Shown here piece by piece: positions 1-7,375 of a stretch of DNA of 8,470 nucleotides. The stretch's first letter is position 1. Every line of letters starts with the position of its first letter. The position numbers and the translations under genes were made by a program. The notes below the pieces were generated by a model that ran no database searches, was not told the origin of the DNA, and was given only the letters and a program-made list of their open reading frames with translations. The stretch covers positions 1-8,470 of the forward strand of contig CANRDR010000067.1 of NCBI GenBank assembly GCA_947629425.1. The letters are read 5' to 3'. This stretch comes from an uncultured Bacilli bacterium. GTDB taxonomy: Bacteria; Bacillota_I; Bacilli_A; RF39; UBA660.

Positions 1-207
1 ACTATAAGAGAAAGTATAAGATTAAGAGCATTTGATGATGGATTTGATAAAGGAAAACAAGATGGATTTACTAGTGGATTCAATAATGGCGTTAAAGATA
101 AAACTTTATCAATAGCAAAAAAAATGTTAAAAAAGAAAATATCTATTGATGTTATTAGTGAAGTAACAGGATTAACAATTGAAGAAATAAAAAAACTAAA
201 CAAATAA
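1..207 (+). CDS. C-terminal part of an Rpn/PD-(D/E)XK transposase-like protein
   Basis: Frame 1 is open from the first base to a TAA at 205-207, giving 68 residues; the start lies outside the window. The visible part begins with a glycine-spaced, charged repeat (GFDKGKQDGF then TSGFNNGVKD) and continues into a helical tail, AKKMLKKKISIDVISEVTGL followed by TIEEIKKLNK. From family knowledge, this order of a G-spaced linker followed by 'A-K-x-M/L-L-x-x-x-x-I/D-x-I-S-x-x-T-G-L-x-x-x-E-I' is typical of the C-terminus of Rpn family recombination-promoting nucleases, which are PD-(D/E)XK putative transposases. The catalytic domain is not in the window, so the assignment rests on the tail alone. It could be another protein with the same short helix-turn-helix-like tail. 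Its stop codon lies inside the stem of the following hairpin. Confidence 0.6.
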   Translation, partial: TIRESIRLRAFDDGFDKGKQDGFTSGFNNGVKDKTLSIAKKMLKKKISIDVISEVTGLTIEEIKKLNK

Positions 208-228
208 GTTCTTAATTTATTTGTTTTT
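198..228 (+). terminator. AT-rich hairpin overlapping the stop of the upstream gene
   Basis: AAACAAATAA (198-207) and TTATTTGTTT (217-226) are perfect reverse complements around a 9-nt loop, and five T residues cover 224-228. The stop codon TAA forms the end of the left arm, and the U tract is partly inside the right arm. The stem is almost all A/T, so termination strength is uncertain, but its position right at the end of the gene supports the call. Confidence 0.5.
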
Positions 229-236
229 AAATAACC

Positions 237-260
237 AAAAAAACTTGAAATAAATTCAAG
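237..260 (-). terminator. Intrinsic terminator of the leftward M48 protease gene
   Basis: Read on the minus strand, CTTGAA (260-255) and TTCAAG (249-244) form a 6-bp stem with a 5-nt loop, followed directly by seven T residues (243-237). It starts 12 bases past the protease stop codon, which is the expected place for a Rho-independent terminator. With the + strand hairpin at 198-228 it forms a back-to-back pair separating the two convergent transcripts. Confidence 0.7.
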
Positions 261-271
261 ATTTCTTATAT

Positions 272-1852
272 TTAAATACTTAATATTGTTATGACAATAA
301 ATACTAATAATATAATAAATAATAGTGTTTTATATATTTTAAATGTATGTATTGTTTTAGTAGTATTATCATAAGTCATTTCTTTAATTTCTACATAAGG
401 TACTGGATTTCTTCTATACCAACCTTTAATAGTCACTTCTTTATCAAAATATTCTTTACTTTTAAATAAAGCAAATACTTTATTTATTACATTTAATGGT
501 TGGTTATAATCTAATAATATTATTCCTGTATCATCTTGTAAAACAAAATCTTCATTTAAAATACATCCAGGATTTCCTCTACCTATTATTTTACCTTTTA
601 ATTCACAAGAAACACTATTTATATTAGATACTTTTACAATAGATAATAAATCTTTTACTTTTCTTTCTTTAAAACCAATACTTTTATGACTTTTTAACAA
701 TTTAATTAATAAACTTAATGAAAATAGCATTCCACCAATACCAGTAATTAACATTGCTTTATTAGGCATAATTATAATAAATAAAATTGTTAATACTAAA
801 CTAATAAATGGCATTAAATAAACTATTAAATCTTTTATAAAATCATCAACATAAGATTCTTCTTTTTTTAAATCAAATTTAATAAATTCTTTTTGATTAA
901 ATTCTTTACATCTATCACTTATAGCCTTTAATCTTTTTGATATTAATGGATGAGTTGAATTTAATTCATAAACTTTAGCCCAAATATTCCATTCTTCCCA
1001 TTTCATTGTTTCTTTTATATTTTCTTTTGAAACTTTTCCATCTTTATAAGAAGTTACTACTAATGATTTGCTAGTTTTTGAATCAAATATTCCTAATGCA
1101 TTTGATTTTGATGCATTGTGTTTTTTAATACTTTCACTTGTTGATAATCCATATCCTACTTTAACTAGTGCATTTGCTAAACTTGATGGATCTTTAGTTA
1201 CTTCAATTGCAAAACTATCAGCATAATATTCTCTAGTACGTGATAACCATAAAATAATATATTGTGATACAAAATATAATGCCAATGCAATTAATCCAAG
1301 CGCACTCATAATTGAATTATCATTGCTTGTATTATCATCCATATTCACTGTTGTTTCATAAATTCCATACATAATTAAAGGTACTAATTGTGCAACAGTC
1401 ATAAATAGCATATCATAATGTCTTGCATGTCCTAATTCATGTGCAATTACCGCCATAGCTTCACTTGCATTTAACATTTCTAAAGTTCCTCTAGTAATAA
1501 TAATTCTTGCACTATTTTTAGTTCTACCATAAGTAAATGCATTTGGAGCACCATCATCAATATACCCTATTTTTGGATATTTCATATTTTCTTTTTCACA
1601 TACAGTTTTTATAAATTTTTTTAAATTAGTAGGTAACATATCATCTTCAAATTTTACTTTATAAAACAATTTCATTGTAAAATCTGTTAACCATGGAGAT
1701 AATATAAATTGTAAAATAATTATTGCAATACTAATATATACTCCAATCATTACTGGTAATCCTGTAAAATAAAATACTGCTAAAATAATTCCTGCTAATA
1801 GTCCATATAAACATACTAATGTAAATATAGATATTCCAAATAAATTCTTCAT
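272..1852 (-). CDS. Membrane M48 family zinc metalloprotease with C-terminal OB-like module
   Basis: A 526-residue membrane peptidase of the M48 (HtpX/Ste24p-like) group, likely acting on membrane or envelope proteins. Seen: two N-terminal membrane segments (about 7-29 and 34-53); the zinc motif HELGH (138-142); two further hydrophobic segments (about 147-165 and 181-204); the third zinc ligand Glu208 in REYYAD; and the family's STHP motif (299-302). Then come two more hydrophobic stretches (about 342-362 and 368-386), a beta-rich module (about 416-492, with GKIIGRGNPG and GWYRRNPVPY) that looks like a small OB-type fold, and a final membrane anchor (507-526). At 526 aa it is much longer than HtpX (about 290). 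The start is the ATG at 1852; a longer frame reaches a TTG at 1912, but that TTG is the candidate -35 box. The Shine-Dalgarno site is weak (AAAGAAAGAAG). It is last of three leftward genes. Catalytic residues are intact. Substrate unknown; the OB-fold reading is inference. Confidence 0.9.
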   Translation of the reverse strand: MKNLFGISIFTLVCLYGLLAGIILAVFYFTGLPVMIGVYISIAIIILQFILSPWLTDFTMKLFYKVKFEDDMLPTNLKKFIKTVCEKENMKYPKIGYIDDGAPNAFTYGRTKNSARIIITRGTLEMLNASEAMAVIAHELGHARHYDMLFMTVAQLVPLIMYGIYETTVNMDDNTSNDNSIMSALGLIALALYFVSQYIILWLSRTREYYADSFAIEVTKDPSSLANALVKVGYGLSTSESIKKHNASKSNALGIFDSKTSKSLVVTSYKDGKVSKENIKETMKWEEWNIWAKVYELNSTHPLISKRLKAISDRCKEFNQKEFIKFDLKKEESYVDDFIKDLIVYLMPFISLVLTILFIIIMPNKAMLITGIGGMLFSLSLLIKLLKSHKSIGFKERKVKDLLSIVKVSNINSVSCELKGKIIGRGNPGCILNEDFVLQDDTGIILLDYNQPLNVINKVFALFKSKEYFDKEVTIKGWYRRNPVPYVEIKEMTYDNTTKTIHTFKIYKTLLFIILLVFIVITILSI

Positions 1853-1883
1853 ACTACATACTTCTTTCTTTAAAATTAAATAT

Positions 1884-1912
1884 ATCTTATCATAATTTAA
1901 TTTTATTCTCAA
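1884..1912 (-). promoter_or_regulatory. Candidate promoter of the M48 protease gene
   Basis: On the minus strand TTGAGA (1912-1907) and TAAGAT (1889-1884) are 17 bp apart. The predicted transcript would start near 1877, about 25 nt before the ATG at 1852. Both boxes are 4-5 of 6 matches, and such matches arise easily in AT-rich DNA. Read-through from the upstream gene is also possible because no terminator is visible. Confidence 0.4.
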
Positions 1913-1917
1913 GAAAA

Positions 1918-2622
1918 TTATATACTTTTTTTATTATACATTTTCATAACATATTTTTTTGCAAAATCAAGTTCATTACTATCTATAAAATTATTATTAT
2001 ATACAGAATCAAATTTACCTTTTTTCATACTCTTAATATATATTTCTTTATTAAATTCTAATTCATGTAATATTCTTAATCTTCTTTTTAATAGCTTCAA
2101 TTCATCTAATTTTTTTACTTCATTATAGATTTTATCATTATTTTTATTTATTGTTTTATTATTTTTTAGATTATTTACTATATTTTTTTGTTTTATTAAA
2201 TTATCATTTAAATATTCTAATTCTTTTTTATAAGCAGATATTTTTTTAGTATTTGTTATTATTTTATTATATATTTTTAAATGTATATAAGAATTACTTA
2301 TAATTGTAAAAAGAATTAATAATAATCCAATTAATTTTATTATATTACTTAAAGAAAAGCCTATAATAAAACCAAAAGAAAATATAAAGCTTAAATGTAT
2401 TAAAGCATTTAAAATATCTAAACATCTTAAAATAATTTTTTTATACTTTAATTTCTTTATTTTTTCTTTTTTAGAATTGATATTATTATTAATACTCATT
2501 ATTACATTTTCATGTGCTAAAACATTATCAAAGTTATTATACATATCTTTTATTTTTTTATTGCCTAATTCATCTATTACAATAGCTTTACCATTATCTA
2601 ATTTTATATATTCTTTGTTCAT
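1918..2622 (-). CDS. Unrecognised coiled-coil protein with a membrane hairpin
   Basis: A 234-residue protein that I do not recognise. It has a short N-terminal part (1-40) that looks like a small beta-rich segment (YIKLDNGKAIVIDELGNKKI). A Lys/Asn-rich helix (about 45-63) follows, then two hydrophobic segments (about 66-89 and 93-113) that would form a membrane hairpin. The C-terminal region (about 118-200) is long, charged and helical with a heptad-like pattern, probably coiled coil, and the tail is lysine-rich. There is no signal peptide and no catalytic motif. Both termini are predicted on the cytoplasmic side by the positive-inside rule. The start is the ATG at 2622, chosen because it is preceded by AAGGGGG (2633-2627), the strongest ribosome site on this strand. 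The longer frame to a TTG at 2673 runs through a likely -35 box. It lies 68 nt after ppaC and 65 nt before the M48 protease on the same strand. A structural or partner role for the protease is only a guess. Confidence 0.75.
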   Translation of the reverse strand: MNKEYIKLDNGKAIVIDELGNKKIKDMYNNFDNVLAHENVIMSINNNINSKKEKIKKLKYKKIILRCLDILNALIHLSFIFSFGFIIGFSLSNIIKLIGLLLILFTIISNSYIHLKIYNKIITNTKKISAYKKELEYLNDNLIKQKNIVNNLKNNKTINKNNDKIYNEVKKLDELKLLKRRLRILHELEFNKEIYIKSMKKGKFDSVYNNNFIDSNELDFAKKYVMKMYNKKSI

Positions 2623-2626
2623 AAAA

Positions 2627-2633
2627 CCCCCTT
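2627..2633 (-). promoter_or_regulatory. Ribosome binding site that fixes the start of the coiled-coil gene
   Basis: AAGGGGG on the minus strand, four bases before ATG 2622-2620, stands out in a surrounding of mostly A and T. It pairs along its whole length with the anti-Shine-Dalgarno, with one G-U pair. It decides the 234-residue start over the 251-residue TTG alternative. Confidence 0.75.
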
Positions 2634-2644
2634 GAACAAAAAGT

Positions 2645-2673
2645 ATACTATCATAAAAATTTAATTTTTTCAA
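2645..2673 (-). promoter_or_regulatory. Candidate promoter of the coiled-coil gene
   Basis: TTGAAA (2673-2668) and TAGTAT (2650-2645) on the minus strand have a 17-bp spacer. Transcription would begin near 2638, just ahead of the ribosome site at 2633-2627 and about 16 nt before the ATG. The -10 box matches only four of six consensus bases. The spacing to the gene is what makes it credible. Confidence 0.4.
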
Positions 2674-2690
2674 TATTCTTTAAAATATAA

Positions 2691-4310
2691 CTACATTTTT
2701 TCAAGCACATCCATTATAAATGGAACAATTTGTTTTTTTCTAGATATTATATCTTTAACTATTATACCTTCATTAATACTATTTAAATTATATGCCTCTT
2801 TTATTATATTTTCGCCATCTTTATTATATATAATTAAAGAAGTTTTATCTATTATATTAGTTATAAATAAACAAGTTAATTTATAATTATTATGTATACT
2901 TATTTCATTTAATTTTAATACATAATCATATATATTTTTATAATCATTATAATCTACTGTTAATATTTGTCCTATTCCAAATTTATAATCATTTATATTA
3001 TATATTTTAAAATCATTATAAATTATTTCTTCAATAGTTTTATCTTTAAAATCCATTCCACTTTTTAATAATTTTATTCCATAATCCTTATAATCAATAT
3101 TACATATTTTAGATAATTCTAATAGTACTATTCTATCATGAATAGTTGTAGTTGGACTATTTAATAAAACTGTATCAGATATAATACCACTTAACATTAA
3201 ACCTGCTATATTTTCAGGTATTTCTATATTATTTTCTTTAAACATATAATAAATAATTGTATTAACACTACCTACAGTCATAATTCTAAAATTAATTGGC
3301 ATTTTAGTAGTTATACCACTTACATTATGATGATCTATTATTTCTAATATTTCTGCTTCTTCTAAACCATCTACACTTTGTTTAAATTCATTATGATCTA
3401 CTAATATAACTTTATGTAATTCAAATTCATTAGTATCAATTAATCTTAACATACCATAACATTTATTAGATTTATCTATTATAGGATAATTAGTATGTTT
3501 TGTTTTATTCGCTATATTAACAAAATCAGACATATAATCATCTAAATATAATGTAATACATGATTCATTTCTTTTTATAGTATCTATTTTATTAGAAAGA
3601 CCTAATAATTTACTTACTTCAAAACTAGAATATTTTGTACAAATTAAATTAATATTATTTTTTTTACAATTAATTAATTGTTCTATATTTAAATTATTTT
3701 CTCCTATTATAATTATTAATTTTACATGACTATTTATAGCATGTTCTATAATATTTTTTCTATCCCCTACTAATAATATTGTATTATTATCCATTTTTAT
3801 ATTATCTATAAAAGTTTTATCTTCTAATATAGCAGAAACTATATTACCTTTTATTTCATTATCTATTTTAATAAATTTATCACTTTTTAATATTTTTATT
3901 AAATCATTAAAATTAGTATCTATATAATTATTAGTATCACTAATCATACTTTTCGCTATTTCTTTTAAAGAAACATAACCTACAAAATTTAATTCATTAT
4001 CTACTATAGGTATTCCTGTTAAATTATATTCATTCATAAAATTATATGTATCATATATACTAGTATTTTTATTTATATAATAATCTTTATGATATTTAAT
4101 ATCTTTTATTTTTGTTTTTACATCATTTAAATATTTAGGTACATCAAATTTAAAATAATCTAAAGCATATTTTGTTTCTTTATTTATATCACCTAATACT
4201 CTAGGTTCTGTATTACTACCTAATTTATTTTTTAAAAAAGATAATGCAATAGATGCACAAACACTATCTGTATCAGGATTCTTATGTCCAAATATTCTTA
4301 TTTTTTTCAT
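2691..4310 (-). CDS. ppaC: Manganese-dependent inorganic pyrophosphatase, CBS-DRTGG type
   Basis: A cytoplasmic family II (DHH superfamily) pyrophosphatase that splits pyrophosphate to two phosphates and so drives biosynthetic reactions. The 539 residues show the first metal motif GHKNPDTDSV (8-17; His8, Asp12, Asp14), DHN (305-307), the DHH triad (326-328), and the C-terminal DHHA2 domain with the substrate-binding SRKKQ motif (523-527). Inserted after the first motif is a regulatory block of about 240 residues: CBS 1 (about 62-125), a DRTGG domain (about 130-240) and CBS 2 (about 240-300). Classic enzymes without the insert are about 310 residues. From characterised relatives (the Clostridium perfringens type), CBS domains bind AMP/ADP as inhibitors and diadenosine polyphosphates as activators; here this is inferred. 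The ATG at 4310 is preferred over an in-frame GTG at 4319 because GGGTGAT lies just ahead of it and the GTG is inside that ribosome site. First of three leftward genes; divergent from uvrB. Confidence 0.95.
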   Translation of the reverse strand: MKKIRIFGHKNPDTDSVCASIALSFLKNKLGSNTEPRVLGDINKETKYALDYFKFDVPKYLNDVKTKIKDIKYHKDYYINKNTSIYDTYNFMNEYNLTGIPIVDNELNFVGYVSLKEIAKSMISDTNNYIDTNFNDLIKILKSDKFIKIDNEIKGNIVSAILEDKTFIDNIKMDNNTILLVGDRKNIIEHAINSHVKLIIIIGENNLNIEQLINCKKNNINLICTKYSSFEVSKLLGLSNKIDTIKRNESCITLYLDDYMSDFVNIANKTKHTNYPIIDKSNKCYGMLRLIDTNEFELHKVILVDHNEFKQSVDGLEEAEILEIIDHHNVSGITTKMPINFRIMTVGSVNTIIYYMFKENNIEIPENIAGLMLSGIISDTVLLNSPTTTIHDRIVLLELSKICNIDYKDYGIKLLKSGMDFKDKTIEEIIYNDFKIYNINDYKFGIGQILTVDYNDYKNIYDYVLKLNEISIHNNYKLTCLFITNIIDKTSLIIYNKDGENIIKEAYNLNSINEGIIVKDIISRKKQIVPFIMDVLEKM

Positions 4311-4366
4311 CAAAATCACCCTTTTTATAATTAATTTATATATAATTCATATATTCTTATATTTTG

Positions 4367-4395
4367 ATATTAACATTTTTAATAAAATTAATCAA
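4367..4395 (-). promoter_or_regulatory. Candidate promoter of ppaC
   Basis: TTGATT (4395-4390) and TAATAT (4372-4367) on the minus strand are 17 bp apart. A TG dinucleotide sits one base upstream of the -10 box (TGTTAATAT), as in extended -10 promoters. The predicted start is near 4360, giving a leader of about 50 nt before ATG 4310. The region is extremely AT-rich, so chance matches are a concern. Confidence 0.4.
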
Positions 4396-4424
4396 ATAAA
4401 TCTATAAAATTATATTTTTTGATA

Positions 4425-4430
4425 TATAAT
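4425..4430 (+). promoter_or_regulatory. -10 box of uvrB
   Basis: TATAAT lies 24 bases before the uvrB ATG at 4455, which would give a leader of about 18 nt carrying the ribosome site. No good -35 box is seen at the proper distance (CTATAA at 4402-4407). The divergent 144-bp region also holds the ppaC promoter, but I see no LexA/SOS-type palindrome (Bacillus type GAAC-N4-GTTC) in it. Confidence 0.4.
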
Positions 4431-4454
4431 AATAAACGAATGGAGTTAGATTTT

Positions 4455-6401
4455 ATGTTTGAATTAGTATCAGATTATTCACCAAATGGAGATCAACCTA
4501 ATGCAATTAATGAATTAACTAAAGGAGTTATTGATGGAAAACGTGAACAAGTTCTTTTGGGTGCAACTGGAACAGGTAAAACATTTACAATCGCAAATGT
4601 AATTAAAAATGTTAATAAACCTACTTTGGTTTTAGCACACAATAAAACTTTAGCAGGACAATTATATGGTGAATTAAAAGAATTATTTCCTAATAATCAT
4701 GTTGAATATTTTGTTTCTTATTATGATTATTATCAACCAGAAGCATATGTTCCATCAAGTGATACCTATATTGAAAAAGATGCAAGTATAAATGATGAAA
4801 TAGATGAATTAAGACATAGTGCAACTGCATCTTTATTAAAAAATAGAGATACTATTGTTGTTGCAAGTGTATCATGTATTTATGGTATAGGTGATGTTGA
4901 AGATTATAAAGAAAAAATGTTAATAATTAATTTAGGTGATACTATTAAACATGATGACTTATTAAAAAAATTAATTGATATGACTTATGAAAGAAATCAA
5001 ATAGATTTTCATAGAGGAACATTTAGAGTTAATGGCGATGTTATTGAAATAGTACCAATTGCAGAAAAGAAAAATGGAATACGTATAGAATTATTTGGAG
5101 ATGAAGTAGATAGAATTAGTGAATTTGATATATTAACTGGAATAATTAAACAAAATAAAAAAAGTGTTACTATATTTCCAGCAAGTCACTTTGTAACAAG
5201 TGAAGAAAAACTTAAAATATCTATTGAAAGAATACAAAATGAATTAGATGAAAGATTAAAATATTTTAAAGAAAATGGAAAATTTATAGAAGAACAGAGA
5301 TTAAGAGAAAGAACTTTATATGATATTGAAATGTTAAAAGAAACTGGTTTTTGTCATGGAGTTGAAAACTATTCAAGACATTTATCTTTAAGAGATGAAG
5401 GAGAAACACCTAATTGTTTAATAAACTTTTTTCCAAAAGATTTTCTTTTAATTATAGATGAATCCCATGTTACAGTACCACAAGTAAGAGGAATGTATAA
5501 TGGAGATAGAATGCGTAAACAAACATTAGTTGATTACGGTTTTAGATTACCTAGTGCATTAGATAATAGGCCCCTTACATTTGATGAATTTGAGTCTATT
5601 ATAAATCAAGTTATATACGTTTCAGCAACGCCTGGTGATTATGAATTAGCCCGCGTTAATAATAAATTTGTTGAACAAATAATTAGACCAACAGGATTAC
5701 TTGATCCAACTATAGATGTAAGAAATACTAATGGACAAATAGATAACTTAATTGAAGAAATAAATATAAGAATTAAAAAAAATGAAAGAGTATTAATAAC
5801 TACTCTAACTATTCGTATGGCAGAAGAACTTACAAATTACTTAAAAAGTGTTGGTATAAAAGTTGCATACTTACATAGTGAAGTTAAAACATTAGAAAGA
5901 ATGAAAATTATAAGAGAATTAAGATTAGGTACATATGATGTATTAGTAGGTATTAATTTATTAAGAGAAGGAATAGATATTCCAGAAGTTAGTTTAATTG
6001 CAATAATGGATGCAGATAAACAAGGGTTCTTACGTAGTGAAAGAAGTTTAATACAAACAATAGGTAGATGTGCAAGAAATGCAAATGGCCATGTAATAAT
6101 GTATGCTGATAAAATAAGTGAAGCAATGGAATTAAGTATTAATGAAACAAAAAGAAGAAGAAAAATTCAAGAAGATTATAATAAACTTCATAATATAATT
6201 CCTAAAACAATAATTAAAAGTATTAAAGAAGTAATTAGCAATGAAATAGATGAAAAAATTGAAGATAAAAAATTATCTAAAAAAGAAAAAACAAATATGT
6301 TACTAGAAATAGAGGAAGAAATGAAAGAAGCAGCAAAAATGATGGATTTTGAAAGAGCTGCAGAATTAAGAGATATATTATTTGAACTTAAAAGTGAATA
6401 A
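4455..6401 (+). CDS. uvrB: UvrABC excinuclease subunit B
   Basis: The damage-verifying helicase-like subunit of nucleotide excision repair. It is loaded by UvrA, inserts a beta-hairpin behind the lesion and then recruits UvrC for incision. The 648 residues are full length for the family (about 660). Seen: Walker A GATGTGKT (36-43); the tyrosine-rich beta-hairpin region SYYDYYQPEAYVPSSDTYIE (88-107); the Walker B box DESH (335-338); VSATPGDYE (389-397); HSEVKTLERM (474-483); the helicase C-terminal motifs GINLLREGIDIP (499-510) and QTIGRCARN (534-542); and the UVR domain that contacts UvrC (about 612-647). The start is the ATG at 4455, with GGAG nine bases upstream and the expected N-terminus FELVSDYSPNGDQP; an in-frame TTG at 4419 lies before the -10 box. 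uvrA does not follow directly, unlike the usual uvrBA order in Bacillota. No damage or truncation seen. Confidence 0.98.
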   Translation: MFELVSDYSPNGDQPNAINELTKGVIDGKREQVLLGATGTGKTFTIANVIKNVNKPTLVLAHNKTLAGQLYGELKELFPNNHVEYFVSYYDYYQPEAYVPSSDTYIEKDASINDEIDELRHSATASLLKNRDTIVVASVSCIYGIGDVEDYKEKMLIINLGDTIKHDDLLKKLIDMTYERNQIDFHRGTFRVNGDVIEIVPIAEKKNGIRIELFGDEVDRISEFDILTGIIKQNKKSVTIFPASHFVTSEEKLKISIERIQNELDERLKYFKENGKFIEEQRLRERTLYDIEMLKETGFCHGVENYSRHLSLRDEGETPNCLINFFPKDFLLIIDESHVTVPQVRGMYNGDRMRKQTLVDYGFRLPSALDNRPLTFDEFESIINQVIYVSATPGDYELARVNNKFVEQIIRPTGLLDPTIDVRNTNGQIDNLIEEINIRIKKNERVLITTLTIRMAEELTNYLKSVGIKVAYLHSEVKTLERMKIIRELRLGTYDVLVGINLLREGIDIPEVSLIAIMDADKQGFLRSERSLIQTIGRCARNANGHVIMYADKISEAMELSINETKRRRKIQEDYNKLHNIIPKTIIKSIKEVISNEIDEKIEDKKLSKKEKTNMLLEIEEEMKEAAKMMDFERAAELRDILFELKSE

Positions 6402-6403
6402 CC

Positions 6404-6432
6404 TTGCAAATATTTAATTTCATCTTTATAAT
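6404..6432 (+). promoter_or_regulatory. Strong promoter of the DUF3419-like gene
   Basis: TTGCAA (6404-6409) and a perfect TATAAT (6427-6432) are exactly 17 bp apart and start three bases after the uvrB stop. Transcription would begin near 6439, before the ribosome site at 6445-6450. This argues that the gene is transcribed on its own and that the TTG at 6404 is a -35 box, not a start codon. Confidence 0.65.
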
Positions 6433-6460
6433 AATACTTACTCGAAGGGAAAGATTTTAC

Positions 6461-7375
6461 GTGGATAATTATGATGAATTACTTGAAGATTTAAAATATG
6501 CTATAAAAAGAGTTAATAAAAAACTTGAAAGAAGAAATGAAACATTTAATAAATATAGTGGAGTTTATTCTTTTACTACAGAAAATATTAAAGGTTATTT
6601 TAATGAAAGAGATATAAAAAATAAAAATATATTAACTATTGCTGCATCAGGAGATCATATATTTAATGCAATGTTATTAGGTGCTAAAAATATTGATTGT
6701 TTTGATATAAATAAATTAACTAAATATTATATTATTTTAAAAAAGACTGCAATATCAAAGTTATCTTATGAAGAATTTATTGAATTTTTTATAAAAGATA
6801 AAAAACTTAAAAATTATAAAAAAGTATTTAATGTAAGTACATATTCTAAATTAAGAAATAGTTTACCAACAGATGTTAAAGTATTTTGGGATATAATATT
6901 TTTAATAAAAGATGGTTATCAAGTAAGAAATTCTACACTTTTCTTTAAAGATGTTATAAATAGTGAAATATTTTATTCAAATAATTATATGAATGAAGAT
7001 AACTATTATAAATTAAAAAAAATAATAGATAATTATAATCTAAAATTTTATAATTGTAATTTAAAAGATTTGCCAAAATTATTAAATAATAAATATGATA
7101 CTATATATTTATCTAATTTAATTAATTATTTATATTTTATATTTAATGAACCACTTCTATATAATTTTAGAAACTTTATTACTAATGATTTAAATAATTA
7201 TTTAAATCAAAATGGTAAAATTTTTGTAGCATATTTATATTCATGTTTTAATATAAAACAAGTTTTTTATGATGAAGATAGTAATTTATTTAATAATGAT
7301 GATTTTTATATAGAAAGTATTCCTTCTATACTATTTGAAGGTAAAGATAAAATGTTAATCTATAAAAAGAATTAA
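6461..7375 (+). CDS. DUF3419/BtaA-like protein with methyltransferase-type fold
   Basis: A 304-residue protein of unknown job. After a charged helical N-terminus it has ILTIAASGDHIFNAMLLGAK (57-76) leading into NIDCFDIN (77-84). This looks like the S-adenosylmethionine-binding beta1-loop-alpha and acidic beta2 end of class I methyltransferases, in the form typical of DUF3419. That family includes BtaA, which transfers the aminocarboxypropyl group of SAM to diacylglycerol to make betaine lipids. A motif IV-like strand, KYDTIYLSNLINYL (211-224), comes later, then a glycine turn and strand (NGKIFVAYLY). It is shorter than typical BtaA. Family membership comes from motif recall; a lipid substrate is not shown. 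The start is GTG 6461, with AAGGGA (6445-6450) ten bases upstream; no in-frame ATG occurs before residue 71. No membrane segment. It has its own promoter 3 bp after uvrB, and its last codons overlap the convergent DUF5131 gene. Confidence 0.7.
   Translation: MDNYDELLEDLKYAIKRVNKKLERRNETFNKYSGVYSFTTENIKGYFNERDIKNKNILTIAASGDHIFNAMLLGAKNIDCFDINKLTKYYIILKKTAISKLSYEEFIEFFIKDKKLKNYKKVFNVSTYSKLRNSLPTDVKVFWDIIFLIKDGYQVRNSTLFFKDVINSEIFYSNNYMNEDNYYKLKKIIDNYNLKFYNCNLKDLPKLLNNKYDTIYLSNLINYLYFIFNEPLLYNFRNFITNDLNNYLNQNGKIFVAYLYSCFNIKQVFYDEDSNLFNNDDFYIESIPSILFEGKDKMLIYKKN

Noticed and set aside
208..271. Bidirectional use of the 244-260 hairpin as a + strand terminator
   Set aside because: On the + strand it is followed by ATTTCTTATATTT rather than a clean T run, so it fits the minus strand much better.
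6188..6409. Leftward open frame of 73 codons
   Set aside because: It lies antisense to the conserved UVR end of uvrB, has low-complexity Ser/Ile content and no ribosome site.
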